A stretch of DNA of 32,032 bases from positions 1 to 32,032 of the forward strand of contig SKJE01000023.1 of the NCBI GenBank assembly GCA_007116075.1, in the 5' to 3' direction. This DNA is from Spirochaetia bacterium. GTDB lineage: Bacteria > Spirochaetota > Spirochaetia > PWKH01. Made by a program: the position numbers and the translations under genes. Shown piece by piece: positions 18,010 to 28,892 of the stretch. Position 1 is the stretch's first letter. Each line of letters begins with the position of its first letter. The notes under the pieces were generated by a model. The model was not told the origin of the DNA. It worked only from the letters and a program-made list of their open reading frames with translations, and made no database searches.

Positions 18010-19200
18010 TTACTCGATAACTTCAACGACCTGGCCGCTGGCTACAGTTCTTCCACCCTCGCGGATAGCGAAGCGGAGTCCCTTCTCCATGGCAATAGGG
18101 TTGATCAGTTCAACGGTGATTTCAGAATTGTCACCGGGCATTACCATCTGCTTACCTTCAGGAAGGTTTACTGTACCGGTAATATCGGTAGTCCGAAAGT
18201 AGAACTGGGGCCGGTATCCGGGAAAGAACGGTGAGTGACGACCGCCCTCTTCCTTGCTCAGGCAGTAGATGGTTCCGATAAAGTTCTTGTGGGGAGTAAT
18301 GGAGCCTGGTTTAGCAAGCACCTGACCACGAACAACTTCCTTCTTATCAACACCGCGAAGCAGGGCACCAATATTGTCACCAGCCTGGCCATCGTCAAGA
18401 AGCTTGTTAAACATCTCAACACCGGTACAGGTGGTTTTCTTGGTAGCCTTGATGCCTACGATTTCAATTTCATCGCCGACCTTGACAATACCGCGCTCAA
18501 TACGTCCAGTCACAACAGTACCACGACCCTGGATTGAGAAAATATCCTCAATAGGCATCAGGAATGGCTTGTCTGTAGCACGCTCGGGCTGGGGAAAATA
18601 GCTGTCCATTGCATCAAGGAGATCCATGATACACTTTGTTGCTTCAGGATCATCGGGGTTTTCCATTGCGTTGAAGGCGGAACCCTTAATGATAGGAATC
18701 TCGTCTCCGGGGAATTCATACTCAGTGAGCAGGTCCCGCATTTCCTCTTCAACCAGCTCGATCAGGTCTGGATCGTCCACCTGGTCGGTCTTGTTAACAA
18801 ATACAATCAAGCCTGGTACACCTACCTGGCGAGCCAGGAGGATGTGTTCCTTGGTCTGTGCCATAGCACCGTCAGTTGCAGCAACTACGATTACAGCACC
18901 GTCCATCTGGGCAGCACCGGTGATCATGTTCTTAATGTAGTCAGCATGACCCGGGCAGTCCACATGTGCATAGTGCCGGCTATCAGTCTGATACTCAACA
19001 TGACGAGTGTTGATTGTAATTCCTCTTGCCTTTTCTTCAGGAGCGTTATCAATTTCGTCGTAGTTGAACAGCCTGTCCCCGAACTTCTTCGCGCTGATCA
19101 TGGTGATTGCAGCGGTCAGGGTGGTCTTACCGTGGTCAACATGTCCGATTGTACCGACGTTAATATGCGGTTTCGTCCTCTCGAATTTTGCTTTAGCCAT
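18010..19200 (-). CDS. tuf: Elongation factor Tu
   Basis: EF-Tu (396 residues) is the GTPase that brings aminoacyl-tRNA to the ribosomal A site. Domain I (to about 200) has the P-loop GHVDHGKT at 19-26, switch I with [18 protein letters not shown] near 82 and NKTD near 137. Domains II and III follow ([43 protein letters not shown]-terminal [17 protein letters not shown]). The INTRH form of switch I and the wording around [13 protein letters not shown] resemble spirochaete EF-Tu. An AAGGAGGAAC ribosome-binding site precedes the start. It has its own promoter about 300 bp upstream. fusA, often next to tuf, is absent. Confidence 0.98.
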   Translation of the reverse strand: MAKAKFERTKPHINVGTIGHVDHGKTTLTAAITMISAKKFGDRLFNYDEIDNAPEEKARGITINTRHVEYQTDSRHYAHVDCPGHADYIKNMITGAAQMDGAVIVVAATDGAMAQTKEHILLARQVGVPGLIVFVNKTDQVDDPDLIELVEEEMRDLLTEYEFPGDEIPIIKGSAFNAMENPDDPEATKCIMDLLDAMDSYFPQPERATDKPFLMPIEDIFSIQGRGTVVTGRIERGIVKVGDEIEIVGIKATKKTTCTGVEMFNKLLDDGQAGDNIGALLRGVDKKEVVRGQVLAKPGSITPHKNFIGTIYCLSKEEGGRHSPFFPGYRPQFYFRTTDITGTVNLPEGKQMVMPGDNSEITVELINPIAMEKGLRFAIREGGRTVASGQVVEVIE

Positions 19201-19496
19201 CCGTTCCTCCTTGTGACTAAATCACGGAAAAAATAAAAATTAATTTAATATCTATCAGTAACAAATGCCTGCCCATAGGGCACCCACATTACCTGTTAAG
19301 ATTCATGAAGAGATATATAAGGAAGGATCCAGAGGTCATTCAGGTTATCCTTGCAGCCTTAAATGACATGGCACAGTTTGATCTGTACGTTGTCTGGAAC
19401 CACCTTATCATCCTAAATGCATCAAGGATGATGGGTTTGGCTCATGACCAATCCTGACCACTCGAGACAGCCAAAGCTGCCCCAATGATCAGGCTG
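19201..19496 (-). other. Long 5' leader of tuf, no recognised gene
   Basis: About 295 nt separate the inferred transcription start from the tuf ATG. The leader can form several local stems: ACAGCC/GGCUGU near its 5' end, CAUCCU/AGGAUG (19408-19431 region) and UGCCC/GGGCA (19270-19282). The last 70 nt are very A/T-rich. TGGTCA occurs twice within 16 nt. I recognise no known riboswitch or r-protein leader. A 50-codon ORF lies on the opposite strand (see findings). Confidence 0.5.
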
Positions 19497-19501
19497 TGCT
19501 G

Positions 19502-19530
19502 AATATAGATGTTATCAGCAATTTAGTCAA
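19502..19530 (-). promoter_or_regulatory. Sigma-70 promoter upstream of tuf
   Basis: TTGACT (19525-19530) and TATATT (19502-19507) are separated by exactly 17 bp on the minus strand. Both hexamers match consensus at five of six positions. The start would be near 19495. It lies 45 nt after the rpsG stop and would drive tuf and the whole rpsJ-to-rplQ run. A short palindrome (ACCGT-TAT-ACGGT, 19530-19542) abuts the -35. Confidence 0.75.
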
Positions 19531-19574
19531 CCGTATAACGGTCACTGAACACCCAATGGGTGTATATTTTCCTG

Positions 19575-20045
19575 CTACCACCGATAATGACTGAATGCCT
19601 TGTTGGCCTCTGCCATCCTGTGGGTCTCTTCTTTCTTCTTGAATGCCGTACCGGTTGAATTGTAGGCGTCAAGCAGTTCCGCGGAGAGCTTTTCGCCCAT
19701 TGATCGTCCGCTCCTGGTACGGGCAGCCTTGATGATCCAACGCATAGCAAGCGCTTCCCGCCTGGACTCCCTGATTTCCACAGGTACCTGGTAGGTTGAA
19801 CCGCCCACACGTCGGGATTTCACCTCGACCATGGGTTTGACGTTCTCAAGACCCTTGAGAAACACATCCAATGCGTTTTCATTGGTCTTCTGCGCCATAA
19901 CTGCCATTGCATCGTACATCATGGCATTGCTGACGGACTTCTTTCCGTCAACCATCATACGCCGGATAAATTTCTCAACAATAATGCTGTTATACCGCGG
20001 ATCGGGAAGAATATCGCGCTGGGGAGCTACATTTCTTCTACTCAT
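19575..20045 (-). CDS. rpsG: 30S ribosomal protein S7
   Basis: S7 (156 residues) starts assembly of the 30S head and contacts E-site tRNA and mRNA. The N-terminus [20 protein letters not shown] and the central [37 protein letters not shown] are diagnostic, with the C-terminal [21 protein letters not shown]. It lies 10 nt after rpsL. No U-rich terminator follows, so transcription may run on into tuf. Confidence 0.98.
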   Translation of the reverse strand: MSRRNVAPQRDILPDPRYNSIIVEKFIRRMMVDGKKSVSNAMMYDAMAVMAQKTNENALDVFLKGLENVKPMVEVKSRRVGGSTYQVPVEIRESRREALAMRWIIKAARTRSGRSMGEKLSAELLDAYNSTGTAFKKKEETHRMAEANKAFSHYRW

Positions 20046-20055
20046 ATACGCCCTC

Positions 20056-20430
20056 CTACGCCTTTGGCCGCTTGGTGCCGTACTTGGACCGGCCCTGCTT
20101 CCTGTCGTTCACTCCAAGGGTATCCTTCGCACCACGTACGATATGGTACCGTACACCGGGGAGGTCCTTTACCCTTCCGCCCCGCAGGAGCACTACTGAG
20201 TGTTCCTGAAGGTTATGTCCAATACCGGGTATGTATGCAGTTACCTCAATCCCGTTGGAAAGCCGCACTCTTGCTACCTTCCGCAGCGCCGAGTTCGGCT
20301 TCTTGGGGGTAACGGTCATTACCCGGGTACACACACCACGCTTCTGGGGGCAAGCCTCTAGTGCGGGTGATTTTGTCTTGTGTCCCTGGACCTTGCGGCC
20401 CTTTCGAATCAACTGATTAATAGTCGGCAT
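20056..20430 (-). CDS. rpsL: 30S ribosomal protein S12
   Basis: S12 (124 residues) controls decoding fidelity at the A site. The two streptomycin-related segments are wild type: [11 protein letters not shown] with Lys at 43-44 and [13 protein letters not shown] with Lys at 88. The C-terminus [15 protein letters not shown] is typical. The best Shine-Dalgarno candidate (GGGAG) is about 12 nt from the ATG, slightly long. It follows rpoC after a 138-nt gap that contains hairpins. Confidence 0.98.
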   Translation of the reverse strand: MPTINQLIRKGRKVQGHKTKSPALEACPQKRGVCTRVMTVTPKKPNSALRKVARVRLSNGIEVTAYIPGIGHNLQEHSVVLLRGGRVKDLPGVRYHIVRGAKDTLGVNDRKQGRSKYGTKRPKA

Positions 20431-20458
20431 CTATTTACAATACTCCCTTTCTATACTC

Positions 20459-20521
20459 GCCCCTGCTTTCGGGGCCGCTTCATGTCAGAGCTGCATGAGT
20501 TGTACAACATTCCGCTGCAGC
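20459..20521 (-). other. Hairpins in the rpoC-rpsL gap
   Basis: Two inverted repeats lie between the rpoC stop and rpsL. GCUGCA/UGCAGC (20490-20521) encloses the palindrome GTTGTACAAC (20499-20508). GCCCC/GGGGC has a GAAAGCA loop (20459-20475). Neither is followed by a U-run, so read-through from rpoC into rpsL is likely. I see no convincing promoter here. Confidence 0.45.
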
Positions 20522-20568
20522 CAATATATCACATTACCGAAGTCAGCATGGAGTTCAAGACTAACCTT

Positions 20569-23500
20569 CTACTCGTCGTAGTCTGCAGTCTCAAATTCAC
20601 CTTCAGTTACTGGTTCGTCTAACGCTTTTTTTTCAAGTTCCCCGGCACGCTTACGTGATGCCATCACATTAAGAACCGAAGCATCTATATCTTCACGACT
20701 CTCCTGCACCAACTGCACGTCCCGATAGGACTTCATGCCGGTACCAGCAGGGATAAGGTGTCCAATAATTACATTTTCCTTAAGACCCCTCAGCTCATCT
20801 CTACTACCAGCTATAGCCGCATTTGTCAATACCTTCGTAGTCTCCTGGAATGAGGCTGCGGAGATAAAGGACTCAATACTCAATGATGCACGGGTCATAC
20901 CCAGCAGCAGGGGCTTAGCAATCGCAGGCTCACCACCCTCACGCAGGACCTTTCGGTTCTCCTCGTGGAAACGGTATTTATCTACCTGCTGACCGAAGAT
21001 AAAGCTTGTATCTCCCATATCCACGATCTCCACCTTGCGCATCATCTGCCGTACGATCACACCAATATGCTTGTCGTTGATGTCGACCCCCTGGAGCCGG
21101 TAGACTTCCTGGATCTCATTTACCAGGAAGGTCTGGAGGGCATTCTCACCGAGGATGCCAATGACATCATGGGGATCCATAACACCGTCAGAGAGGGGCT
21201 CGCCGGCCTTCACCATATCGCCGTCACGCACAAGCAGATGCCTTCCCATGGGTACCTGGTGCTTAAACTCATTACCGTAGGTATCATCGACAACGATCAC
21301 GCGCTTACCCTTCACAATGGAGTGAAACCGTACTATTCCAGTTACCTGTGCCAGCACCGCCGCAAGCTTCGGCCTTCGCGCTTCAAAGAGCTCCCCTACA
21401 CGGGGCAGACCACCGGTGATATCCCGGGTCTTCACGTTCTCCTTAAGCAGCTTTGCCAGAATCCTGCCCTCGGTCACCTTCTGGCCGTCCTCGACGTTCA
21501 GATAGGAAGATCCGGGCAGAAAGTAGGCAGCAAGTTCATTTCCGTCCTCATCGGTGATGATCATCCGCGGCTGGAGGGTTTCAAGGGTATACTCGGTAAT
21601 TTTCTTTTCGATGTTACCGGTATCCTCATTAATTTCCTCCTTGAGCGTCGTCCCAAGCAGAATATCCACAAAGCGGATAATACCATCTTTTTCAGCAATG
21701 ATCGGTTCGCTGAAGGGGTCAAAGGTCGCAATACTTGCACCCTCAGGAACAATATCACCTACTTTGACCAGCAGGTTCGCACCATTTCTGACATCAATGC
21801 GCTGGGGCTGTGAAATCAGATACATGTGACTCTCAGAAAGTTTCACATAGGCAATATCCTCTGAGAGCACATCCTCTCCGTCCTTCTTTCCCAGGGGAAA
21901 TCCGAGGGCGACCTTGTCGTCGTTACCGACTGCCAGTTCATCAAAACGGTCGAGGGGGATCTCCTTGAGCACCTTTGAGCCCATGACGTACCCCTTCCGT
22001 GAAAAGAGCACTGTACCGTCCTTCATAGACACGGTATTTCCGACCACCTCAGTCACCATCAGGGGATAGTTAAGGGTAATTTTATTTTCTTCACTGAGCT
22101 TAGTTGCAGTTCCACCGATATGGAAGGTCCGCATAGTCAGCTGGGTACCCGGCTGCCCTATGGACTGGGCTGCAATAATACCGACGGCTTCACCGATTTC
22201 AACGGTCTTGTTTGTAGCCAGGTTCCGTCCGTAGCAGAACTGACATACACCGTGGCGCGCCTCACAGGTAAGCACCGTACGCAGCCGGACACTCTCAATC
22301 CCTGCATCCTCAATCTGCTGGGCAACCTCATCGGTGACCTCTTCATTGACATCTACGATAACCTCATCGGTGATCGGATGCTTTACCCGCTCCAGGGTAA
22401 ACCGTCCAGTGATCCTGTCCGTGAGGGACTCAACAATCTCCTCACCGTCCTTGAGGGCATAGGTCTCAATACCATTAATGGTACCGCAGTCGAGTTCATT
22501 GATCACCACATCCTGGGCGATATCAACAAGCCGGCGGGTCAGGTATCCGGCATCGGCAGTCTTCAAGGCAGTATCTGCAAGACCCTTACGGGCACCATTG
22601 GTGGAGATAAAAAACTCAATAATCGACAGCCCCTCCTTGAAGTTGGAGCGGATAGGCAGCTCAATGATATCACCGGAGGGCTTAGCCATAAGCCCCCGCA
22701 TGCCGCCCAGCTGTCTGATCTGGGTTCTGCTTCCCCGGGCACCGGAATCGGCCATGAGGTAAACCGGGTTGAATCCCTGTTTATCCTTCTTCAGCCAGTC
22801 CATCAGCTCGTTGGTAAGGTTCTCATTGGTGAGACTCCATACCTCAACAACACGGTTATACCGCTCCTCCTGGGTTATATGTCCCTGGAGGTACTGATTC
22901 TGTATTTCCCGGACCTGCTCGTTGGCATGATCGATCATCTCCCGCTTTGCATCTGGTACGAGAATATCCGACAGACCAATGGTAGCTCCGAATTTGGTCG
23001 CGTAGGAGAAACCTACATCCTTGATGGTATCAAGCAGCTCAACAGCAGCAGCTGAATCCATAGTCTGGAGGGTCTCTCCCACCAGGGCACGCAGCTGCTT
23101 GTCCCCGAAGGTTATGTTCTTGAAGGGAACTCCCTTCGGAAGGTTCTGATTAAAGATGACCCGCCCGGGGGTAGTGGTAATAATCTCCCCGGTGGACAGG
23201 AGATACCGGATCTCGGTATTGTACTTAACCGAACCCGCATCAAGAGCCATCTGTACCTCATCACCATTGTCAAAGAACTTCCCTTCTCCTGGCTCACCCT
23301 TTCTCAACTTGGTAAGATAGTTGATTCCCAGCACCATGTCCTGGGATGGGAAGACCACCGGTTTACCATTGGCCGGATCAAGCAGATTCTTTGCAGAGAG
23401 CATCAGGGTCCAGCATTCAATCTGGGCCGCCTGAGTCAGCGGTACATGGACGGCCATCTGGTCTCCATCAAAGTCCGCATTGTATGCATGACATACCAGA

Positions 23501-24819
23501 GGATGGAGTTTTATGGCCTTCCCTTCAACCAGTATCGGTTCGAAAGCCTGGATACCGAGTCTGTGGAGGGTAGGAGCACGGTTGAGCAGCACCGGGTGTT
23601 CCCGGACCACCTCATCGAGGATTGACCAGACCTCCTGTGTTTCCTGTTCAACCAGGGTCTTAGCCTTTTTGATGTTATATACGATATCCTTCTCTACCAG
23701 CCGCTTCATAATAAAGGGCTTGAAGAGCTCCAGGGCCATCTTGGCGGGAAGTCCGCACTGATGCAGCCGGAGCTCCGGTCCGACGACGATCACCGATCGT
23801 CCGGAGTAGTCCACCCGCTTACCCAGCAGGTTCTGCCGGAACCGTCCCTGTTTTCCCTTGAGCATGTCCGACAGGGACTTCAGGGGCCGATTGGAAGCTC
23901 CCTTTACCACCCGTTTCTTCTTCGAGTTATCGAAGAGAGCATCAACAGCTTCCTGGAGCATCCGCTTTTCATTACGGATAATGATATCAGGTGCGTTGAG
24001 GGACATAAGGCGCTTAAGTCGGTTATTTCTATTGATCACCCTTCTGTAGAGGTCATTAAGGTCCGATGTTGCAAACCGTCCTCCATCGAGCTGCACCATA
24101 GGGCGCAGTTCAGGCGGAATCACCGGGATAACGTCGAGGATCATCCACTCCGAACGGTTTCCGGAATCCCGGAAGTTTTCAACAATCTCAATTCTACGAA
24201 GCAGACGCTTATCGGTTTTCACTCCCTTATCTATCATCTTGCCCCGAAGCTCAGCCGAAAGGCTATTGAGATCCTGTTCTATGAGAAGTGTCTTTACCGC
24301 TTCAGCACCCATGCCGGCGGAGAAACTCTCCCCGTAACGTTCACGAGCTTCGTAGTATTCATCCTCATTGAGCAGCTGCTTCATCTTCAGGTCAGTATCA
24401 CCGGGATCTATGACAATATACTTCTCATAGTAGAGCACCGAACGTAGAGCCGCAACAGTGAGGTCCAGCAGGAGCCCCATCCGGGAGGGAACAGACCGAT
24501 AGTACCAGATATGGGAAACCGGGGAAGCCAGTTCAATATGGCCCATCCGCTCACGGCGGACCTTGAAATGGGTTACCTCGACCCCGCAGCGGTCACAGAT
24601 GACCCCCTTGTACCGGATCGACTTGAATTTTCCGCAGTAGCACTCCCACTCTTTGGTGGTGCCGAATATCTTCTCACAGAACAGTCCGTCCTTTTCCGGG
24701 CGAAGAGTCCGGTAGTTGATCGTTTCCGGCTTCTTCACCTCTCCGTAGGACCAGTCCCGTACCTGTGCCGGCGAAGCTAACTGAATTTTTATATTATCGA
24801 AATCCTGAATTTCTCTCAT
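20569..24819 (-). CDS. rpoC: DNA-directed RNA polymerase subunit beta'
   Basis: Beta' (1416 residues) holds the catalytic magnesium. The active-site loop [16 protein letters not shown] is present, with the three Asp at 449, 451 and 453. The N-terminal zinc site has Cys at 60, 62, 75 and 78 (CYCG...CDRC). The second zinc site is in [19 protein letters not shown]. Other landmarks are the [23 protein letters not shown] switch region, the bridge-helix zone ([22 protein letters not shown]) and the C-terminal [13 protein letters not shown]. The length is close to E. coli beta' (1407). It lies 17 nt after rpoB. Confidence 0.98.
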   Translation of the reverse strand: MREIQDFDNIKIQLASPAQVRDWSYGEVKKPETINYRTLRPEKDGLFCEKIFGTTKEWECYCGKFKSIRYKGVICDRCGVEVTHFKVRRERMGHIELASPVSHIWYYRSVPSRMGLLLDLTVAALRSVLYYEKYIVIDPGDTDLKMKQLLNEDEYYEARERYGESFSAGMGAEAVKTLLIEQDLNSLSAELRGKMIDKGVKTDKRLLRRIEIVENFRDSGNRSEWMILDVIPVIPPELRPMVQLDGGRFATSDLNDLYRRVINRNNRLKRLMSLNAPDIIIRNEKRMLQEAVDALFDNSKKKRVVKGASNRPLKSLSDMLKGKQGRFRQNLLGKRVDYSGRSVIVVGPELRLHQCGLPAKMALELFKPFIMKRLVEKDIVYNIKKAKTLVEQETQEVWSILDEVVREHPVLLNRAPTLHRLGIQAFEPILVEGKAIKLHPLVCHAYNADFDGDQMAVHVPLTQAAQIECWTLMLSAKNLLDPANGKPVVFPSQDMVLGINYLTKLRKGEPGEGKFFDNGDEVQMALDAGSVKYNTEIRYLLSTGEIITTTPGRVIFNQNLPKGVPFKNITFGDKQLRALVGETLQTMDSAAAVELLDTIKDVGFSYATKFGATIGLSDILVPDAKREMIDHANEQVREIQNQYLQGHITQEERYNRVVEVWSLTNENLTNELMDWLKKDKQGFNPVYLMADSGARGSRTQIRQLGGMRGLMAKPSGDIIELPIRSNFKEGLSIIEFFISTNGARKGLADTALKTADAGYLTRRLVDIAQDVVINELDCGTINGIETYALKDGEEIVESLTDRITGRFTLERVKHPITDEVIVDVNEEVTDEVAQQIEDAGIESVRLRTVLTCEARHGVCQFCYGRNLATNKTVEIGEAVGIIAAQSIGQPGTQLTMRTFHIGGTATKLSEENKITLNYPLMVTEVVGNTVSMKDGTVLFSRKGYVMGSKVLKEIPLDRFDELAVGNDDKVALGFPLGKKDGEDVLSEDIAYVKLSESHMYLISQPQRIDVRNGANLLVKVGDIVPEGASIATFDPFSEPIIAEKDGIIRFVDILLGTTLKEEINEDTGNIEKKITEYTLETLQPRMIITDEDGNELAAYFLPGSSYLNVEDGQKVTEGRILAKLLKENVKTRDITGGLPRVGELFEARRPKLAAVLAQVTGIVRFHSIVKGKRVIVVDDTYGNEFKHQVPMGRHLLVRDGDMVKAGEPLSDGVMDPHDVIGILGENALQTFLVNEIQEVYRLQGVDINDKHIGVIVRQMMRKVEIVDMGDTSFIFGQQVDKYRFHEENRKVLREGGEPAIAKPLLLGMTRASLSIESFISAASFQETTKVLTNAAIAGSRDELRGLKENVIIGHLIPAGTGMKSYRDVQLVQESREDIDASVLNVMASRKRAGELEKKALDEPVTEGEFETADYDE

Positions 24820-24836
24820 TCCGCCATGCTCCTGTC

Positions 24837-27800
24837 TTAGAAATCGTCGCCCTTTTTATTGATCAGTTCCTCGTCACGTTCGGTGAGGGGGATCTGCTTG
24901 TTGTTCACATCATGGATACTCAGATCCAGTGCAAGTCCGCGAAGTTCCTGCACAAGCACATTAAAAGATTCAGGCATGCCCGCACTGGATGAGGGCTCTC
25001 CCTTCACAATATTCTCATAGATGCGTACCCTTCCATTCATATCGTCACTCTTGATGGTCAGCAGCTCCTGCAGGGTATTTGCAGCACCGTAGGCCTCAAG
25101 AGCCCATACTTCCATCTCACCAAGCCGCTGGCCGCCGAACTGGGCCTTTCCACCCAGGGGCTGCTGGGTCACCAGCGAGTAAGGGCCGGTAGACCGGGCA
25201 TGCATCTTATCGTCAATCAGGTGGTGCAGTTTCAGGATGTACATATAGCCGGTAAACACATCATTTTCAAAATATTCACCGGTACGTCCGTCCCGGAGTC
25301 TCGCCTTTGAATTTACCGGAAGCCCGGCTTCCAGCATCTTCTCCTCCAACTGTTCCGCTGTGGCAGACTGGAACACGGGAGTGGAGAACCACTGTCCCAG
25401 TGCCCTTCCTGCCCAGCCGAGCTGGGTTTCCAGCAGCTGACCGATATTCATACGGGAGGGTACACCGAGGGGGTTCAGGCAGATATCCAGGGGGGTTCCG
25501 TCTTCAAGGTAGGGCATATCCTCCTCAGGCAGAATCCGCGAAATAACACCCTTATTACCGTGGCGTCCGGCCATCTTATCACCTTCCCGGAGCTTCCGCT
25601 TGGTAGCAATCAGAACCTTGACCACTTCGTCCACACCGGGAGAGAGATCATCGCCCTCGGACCGCTTGAGCCGCTGAATGTCGATTACCGTCCCTTCTGT
25701 ACCGTGGGGTACCCGAAGAGAGGTGTCCCGGACTTCCTTGGCTTTCTCGCCGAAGATCGAGTTGAGCAGCTTGAATTCCGGGGTGGAGTCGGCCTCCGCT
25801 TTCGGGGTAACCTTCCCCACCAGGATATAGCCTGACTTGACGTTTGCCCCGATCCTGATAATCCCGTCCTCGTCGAGCTGCTCCAGCGACTTCTCGCTGG
25901 TGTTGGGAATATCCCGGGTCAGTTTTTCAGGTCCAAGCCGGGTCTCCCGCACATCAATACTGTATTCCTTGATATGCACAGAAGTATAAACATCATCCTT
26001 CACCACCCGTTCGGAGATGAGGATTGAGTCCTCATAGTTGTAGCCGTTCCAGGGCATAAACCCGACCATCACATCCCTGCCCAGGGCTAGTTCCCCGTCC
26101 TTGGTGGAGGGACCGTCGGCAAGCACATCACCGGCGGCAACCTTCTGTCCAAGTTTTGCAATCGGACGCTGATGAAAACAGGTATCCTGGTTGGTACGCT
26201 GGAATTTCTGCACCAGATACTCATCCCGATCCTTGTCATCCTTCGGATTATCCGGATGCACTATGATCGTTGTACTGCTGACATATTCCACTGTACCGGG
26301 CCGTCTTGCCAGGATCAGCACCCCTGAGTCGTAGGCGGTCTTCGCCTCCATTCCAGTTCCCACCACAGGAGGCACAGGGAATACCAGGGGAACCGCCTGA
26401 CGCTGCATGTTGGATCCCATAAGTGCACGGTTGGCATCGTCGTGCTCAAGGAAGGGAATCAGGGAGGTGGCTACCGAAATTACCTGCTTCGGTGAGATAT
26501 CCATATACTGGATCTGCTCAGGTGGTCTGGTGGTATAGTCACCGGACTTCCTGACCGATATCAGGTCGCTCTGGAATGAGCCGTCCTCGTTAAGTGACGC
26601 ATTGGCCTGGGCGATGAAGTACTTCTCCTCGTCAATGGCAGACATGTAGAACACATCCTTGGTCGCCTTGCCCTCAACCACCTTCCGATATGGAGTCTCG
26701 AGAAATCCGTACTCATTGATTTTGGTATAGTTTGCCAGGGAGACAATAAGTCCGATATTCGGACCTTCCGGTGTCTCAATGGGACACATCCTGCCGTAGT
26801 GGGTATAGTGGACGTCCCTCACCTCAAATCCCGCCCGTTCCCGGGAAAGACCTCCTGGTCCGAGGGCATTAAGTCTTCTCTTATGGGTCAGTCCAGCCAG
26901 GGGATTCACCTGGTCCATGAACTGGCTGAGCTGACTTGATCCAAAAAACTCCTTGATTGCAGCAGTCACCGGCTTGATGGAAATCAGCTCCTGGGGAACT
27001 GCCCGCTCGGTGTCTAGATTCATCCGCTCCTTGGCAATCCGCTCCATCCGGGAAAAGGCCGTCTTCAGGGAATTCTGAAGCAGCTCTCCCACAGACCGGA
27101 CTCGCCTGTTGCCCAGGTGGTCGATATCGTCCTCGTTCTCTTCACCAATGTAGACCTTTATCAGGTACTCCATGGTTTTTACGATATCATCCCGGCGCAG
27201 TACCGGCTCTTCGTCAGGCTGCTCATAATCGATTTTCTTATTCAGCTTATACCGTCCCACCCTGCCGAGGTCGTACCTGCGGTGAGTGAAGAACATGGTA
27301 TTGAGATCCTTCTCGGCATTCTCCAGGCTGATCGGCTCTCCCGGCATCAGCACCGAATAAATTGCTATGAGGGCGTCTTCCTTGGTCGGCTCGTCAAAGC
27401 CTGCTTCAGTACGGGTATGCTTAGCCTCTTCAATCTCGAAGCAGCGCAGGATGATCTGTGAATGAAGGGAATCCTCATGGTCAAAATCTATGATGTCAAT
27501 CTCTTCCACTTCGGAGTGGAACAGTTCGTCAATTTCATGGGGATGCAGCTTATCACCCGCGCGGTAGAGCTTCTTCTGCTCACCGTCGACGGTGATGGTG
27601 ATATCCCGGAAGAGCACCGTATCCACCAGCAGGTCCTTCTCCTCCCGGGAGTCCACCAGCTGTACCCGTTTTGAACAGTAGTACTGTGCAAGAATCTGCT
27701 CCCTGCTGTTGAGCCCCAGGGCCCGCAGAAAGAGGGTTCCGAGTATACGCTTTTTCCGGTCGATCTTTGCAAAGATAAGCTCTTTTTTCTGGTCAATCTC

Positions 27801-28331
27801 AAATTCCAGCCAGGAGCCCCTGTAGGGAATGATCCGCGATGAGAACACCCCCTTTTCAAAGGAAAATATTACACCAGGGGATCTGTGGATCTGACTGACC
27901 ACAACACGCTCAGCACCATTGATGACGAAGGTTCCCCGCTCAGTCATGAGGGGAATATCGCCGATATAGATATCCTTCTGGCGGATCTCCCCGGTCTCGA
28001 GGAATACCAGGTTCACCTTAGCCTTTATGGTGATTGAGTAGGTCTGCCCTTTGAGTTTGCATTCCATCTCAGGCCGTATATGCTCTTCGTCAAGGGTATA
28101 ACGCACATATTCAAGGAGCATATCCCCGCTGGGACTTTCAATGGGAAAGGTGGTCTGAAACACTTCTTCCAGCCCCCGATTCAGCAGCGGCAGTCCCTGC
28201 TGCAGCCGTGAGCGCTGAAGGAAGTAATCAAATGACATGAGCTGCACATCAATCAGATTAGGCAGCTCCATGATATCTTCAAACTGCTCACCTATATAGG
28301 TTCTTTGTATGGCTTTGCCGTCGGCAAGCAT
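24837..28331 (-). CDS. rpoB: DNA-directed RNA polymerase subunit beta
   Basis: Beta (1164 residues) forms one pincer of core polymerase. Rifampicin cluster I reads [20 protein letters not shown] then [10 protein letters not shown]. The Asn in RRLNALG is residue 488 and stands where E. coli has Ser531. Other landmarks are [14 protein letters not shown], the [20 protein letters not shown] region, [15 protein letters not shown] and the C-terminal [19 protein letters not shown]. The protein is shorter than the 1342 residues of E. coli because the lineage-specific insertions are missing, as in many bacteria. The start has an AGGGGG site 6 nt upstream. Confidence 0.98.
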   Translation of the reverse strand: MLADGKAIQRTYIGEQFEDIMELPNLIDVQLMSFDYFLQRSRLQQGLPLLNRGLEEVFQTTFPIESPSGDMLLEYVRYTLDEEHIRPEMECKLKGQTYSITIKAKVNLVFLETGEIRQKDIYIGDIPLMTERGTFVINGAERVVVSQIHRSPGVIFSFEKGVFSSRIIPYRGSWLEFEIDQKKELIFAKIDRKKRILGTLFLRALGLNSREQILAQYYCSKRVQLVDSREEKDLLVDTVLFRDITITVDGEQKKLYRAGDKLHPHEIDELFHSEVEEIDIIDFDHEDSLHSQIILRCFEIEEAKHTRTEAGFDEPTKEDALIAIYSVLMPGEPISLENAEKDLNTMFFTHRRYDLGRVGRYKLNKKIDYEQPDEEPVLRRDDIVKTMEYLIKVYIGEENEDDIDHLGNRRVRSVGELLQNSLKTAFSRMERIAKERMNLDTERAVPQELISIKPVTAAIKEFFGSSQLSQFMDQVNPLAGLTHKRRLNALGPGGLSRERAGFEVRDVHYTHYGRMCPIETPEGPNIGLIVSLANYTKINEYGFLETPYRKVVEGKATKDVFYMSAIDEEKYFIAQANASLNEDGSFQSDLISVRKSGDYTTRPPEQIQYMDISPKQVISVATSLIPFLEHDDANRALMGSNMQRQAVPLVFPVPPVVGTGMEAKTAYDSGVLILARRPGTVEYVSSTTIIVHPDNPKDDKDRDEYLVQKFQRTNQDTCFHQRPIAKLGQKVAAGDVLADGPSTKDGELALGRDVMVGFMPWNGYNYEDSILISERVVKDDVYTSVHIKEYSIDVRETRLGPEKLTRDIPNTSEKSLEQLDEDGIIRIGANVKSGYILVGKVTPKAEADSTPEFKLLNSIFGEKAKEVRDTSLRVPHGTEGTVIDIQRLKRSEGDDLSPGVDEVVKVLIATKRKLREGDKMAGRHGNKGVISRILPEEDMPYLEDGTPLDICLNPLGVPSRMNIGQLLETQLGWAGRALGQWFSTPVFQSATAEQLEEKMLEAGLPVNSKARLRDGRTGEYFENDVFTGYMYILKLHHLIDDKMHARSTGPYSLVTQQPLGGKAQFGGQRLGEMEVWALEAYGAANTLQELLTIKSDDMNGRVRIYENIVKGEPSSSAGMPESFNVLVQELRGLALDLSIHDVNNKQIPLTERDEELINKKGDDF

Positions 28332-28357
28332 TGTTACCCCCTGAAAATGGAATCAAG

Positions 28358-28387
28358 GACAGCAGCATGCTTATGCAGACCGCTGTC
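28358..28387 (-). other. Second hairpin in the rplL-rpoB gap
   Basis: In the minus-strand RNA, GACAGC pairs with GCUGUC across an 18-nt loop, just upstream of rpoB. The stem is only six pairs and the loop is large, so it is a weaker element than the neighbouring 10-bp hairpin. Confidence 0.35.
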
Positions 28388-28400
28388 TTAAGGACACAAG

Positions 28401-28431
28401 TTACCACCGGACTATATTACTCCGGCGGTAA
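28401..28431 (-). promoter_or_regulatory. Stable hairpin between rplL and rpoB (attenuator or processing site)
   Basis: In the minus-strand RNA, UUACCGCCGG pairs with CCGGUGGUAA over ten pairs with one G-U wobble, closing an 11-nt loop. It starts 33 nt after the rplL stop and lacks a U-run. In E. coli the same gap holds a partial terminator and an RNase III site that set the ratio of L12 to polymerase. A like role here is an inference from position. Confidence 0.65.
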
Positions 28432-28463
28432 CTGAGAATACATAGGATATGTTATCCCAACAA

Positions 28464-28850
28464 CTATTTAACCTCAACTTCTGCGCCAGCTGCCTCAAGT
28501 TTTCCCTTGATAGTAGCAGCCTCTTCCTTGGAGATCCCTTCCTTGATAGCCTTTCCGCCGGCTTCAACAATCTCCTTCGCTTCCTTAAGGCCGAGTCCGG
28601 TAAGAGCCCGAACTTCCTTGATAACTGGAATTTTCTTACCATCACCAATACCCTTCAGGATTACATCGAATTCAGTCTGCTCCTCTACTTCTTCTACAGG
28701 TGCAGCGGCAGCGGCAGCTCCGGCAACTGCAACTGGTGCAGCGGCGGTAACGCCAAACTTCTCTTCCATGCTCTTGATCAGATCAGAGAGCTCAAGTACA
28801 GTCATGTTGGAAACTGCTTCCAGGATATCTTCTTTCTTTACGGTAGCCAT
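28464..28850 (-). CDS. rplL: 50S ribosomal protein L7/L12
   Basis: L7/L12 (128 residues) forms the multicopy stalk that recruits translational GTPases. The N-terminal dimerisation part (about 1-33, [18 protein letters not shown]) is joined by an Ala/Pro/Val-rich hinge ([20 protein letters not shown]) to the C-terminal domain ([37 protein letters not shown]). It follows rplJ after an 81-nt gap with a hairpin and has an AAGGAGAAG ribosome-binding site. Confidence 0.98.
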   Translation of the reverse strand: MATVKKEDILEAVSNMTVLELSDLIKSMEEKFGVTAAAPVAVAGAAAAAAPVEEVEEQTEFDVILKGIGDGKKIPVIKEVRALTGLGLKEAKEIVEAGGKAIKEGISKEEAATIKGKLEAAGAEVEVK

Positions 28851-28892
28851 ATTATCTTCTCCTTATAATTTAAAAAATTTTATTTATACATC

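Noticed and set aside
19523-19810. 95-codon minus-strand ORF overlapping the end of rpsG
   Set aside because: It is an alternative frame of rpsG; the rpsG frame itself is intact to its normal C-terminus, so no frameshift is implied.
20056-20430. Streptomycin-resistance changes in S12
   Set aside because: Both key segments (KKPNSALRK and GGRVKDLPG) keep their Lys residues; wild type.
22120-23055. 311-codon plus-strand ORF opposite rpoC (also 20965-21813 and 23761-24447)
   Set aside because: Antisense shadows of the rpoC reading frame without domain features or ribosome-binding sites.
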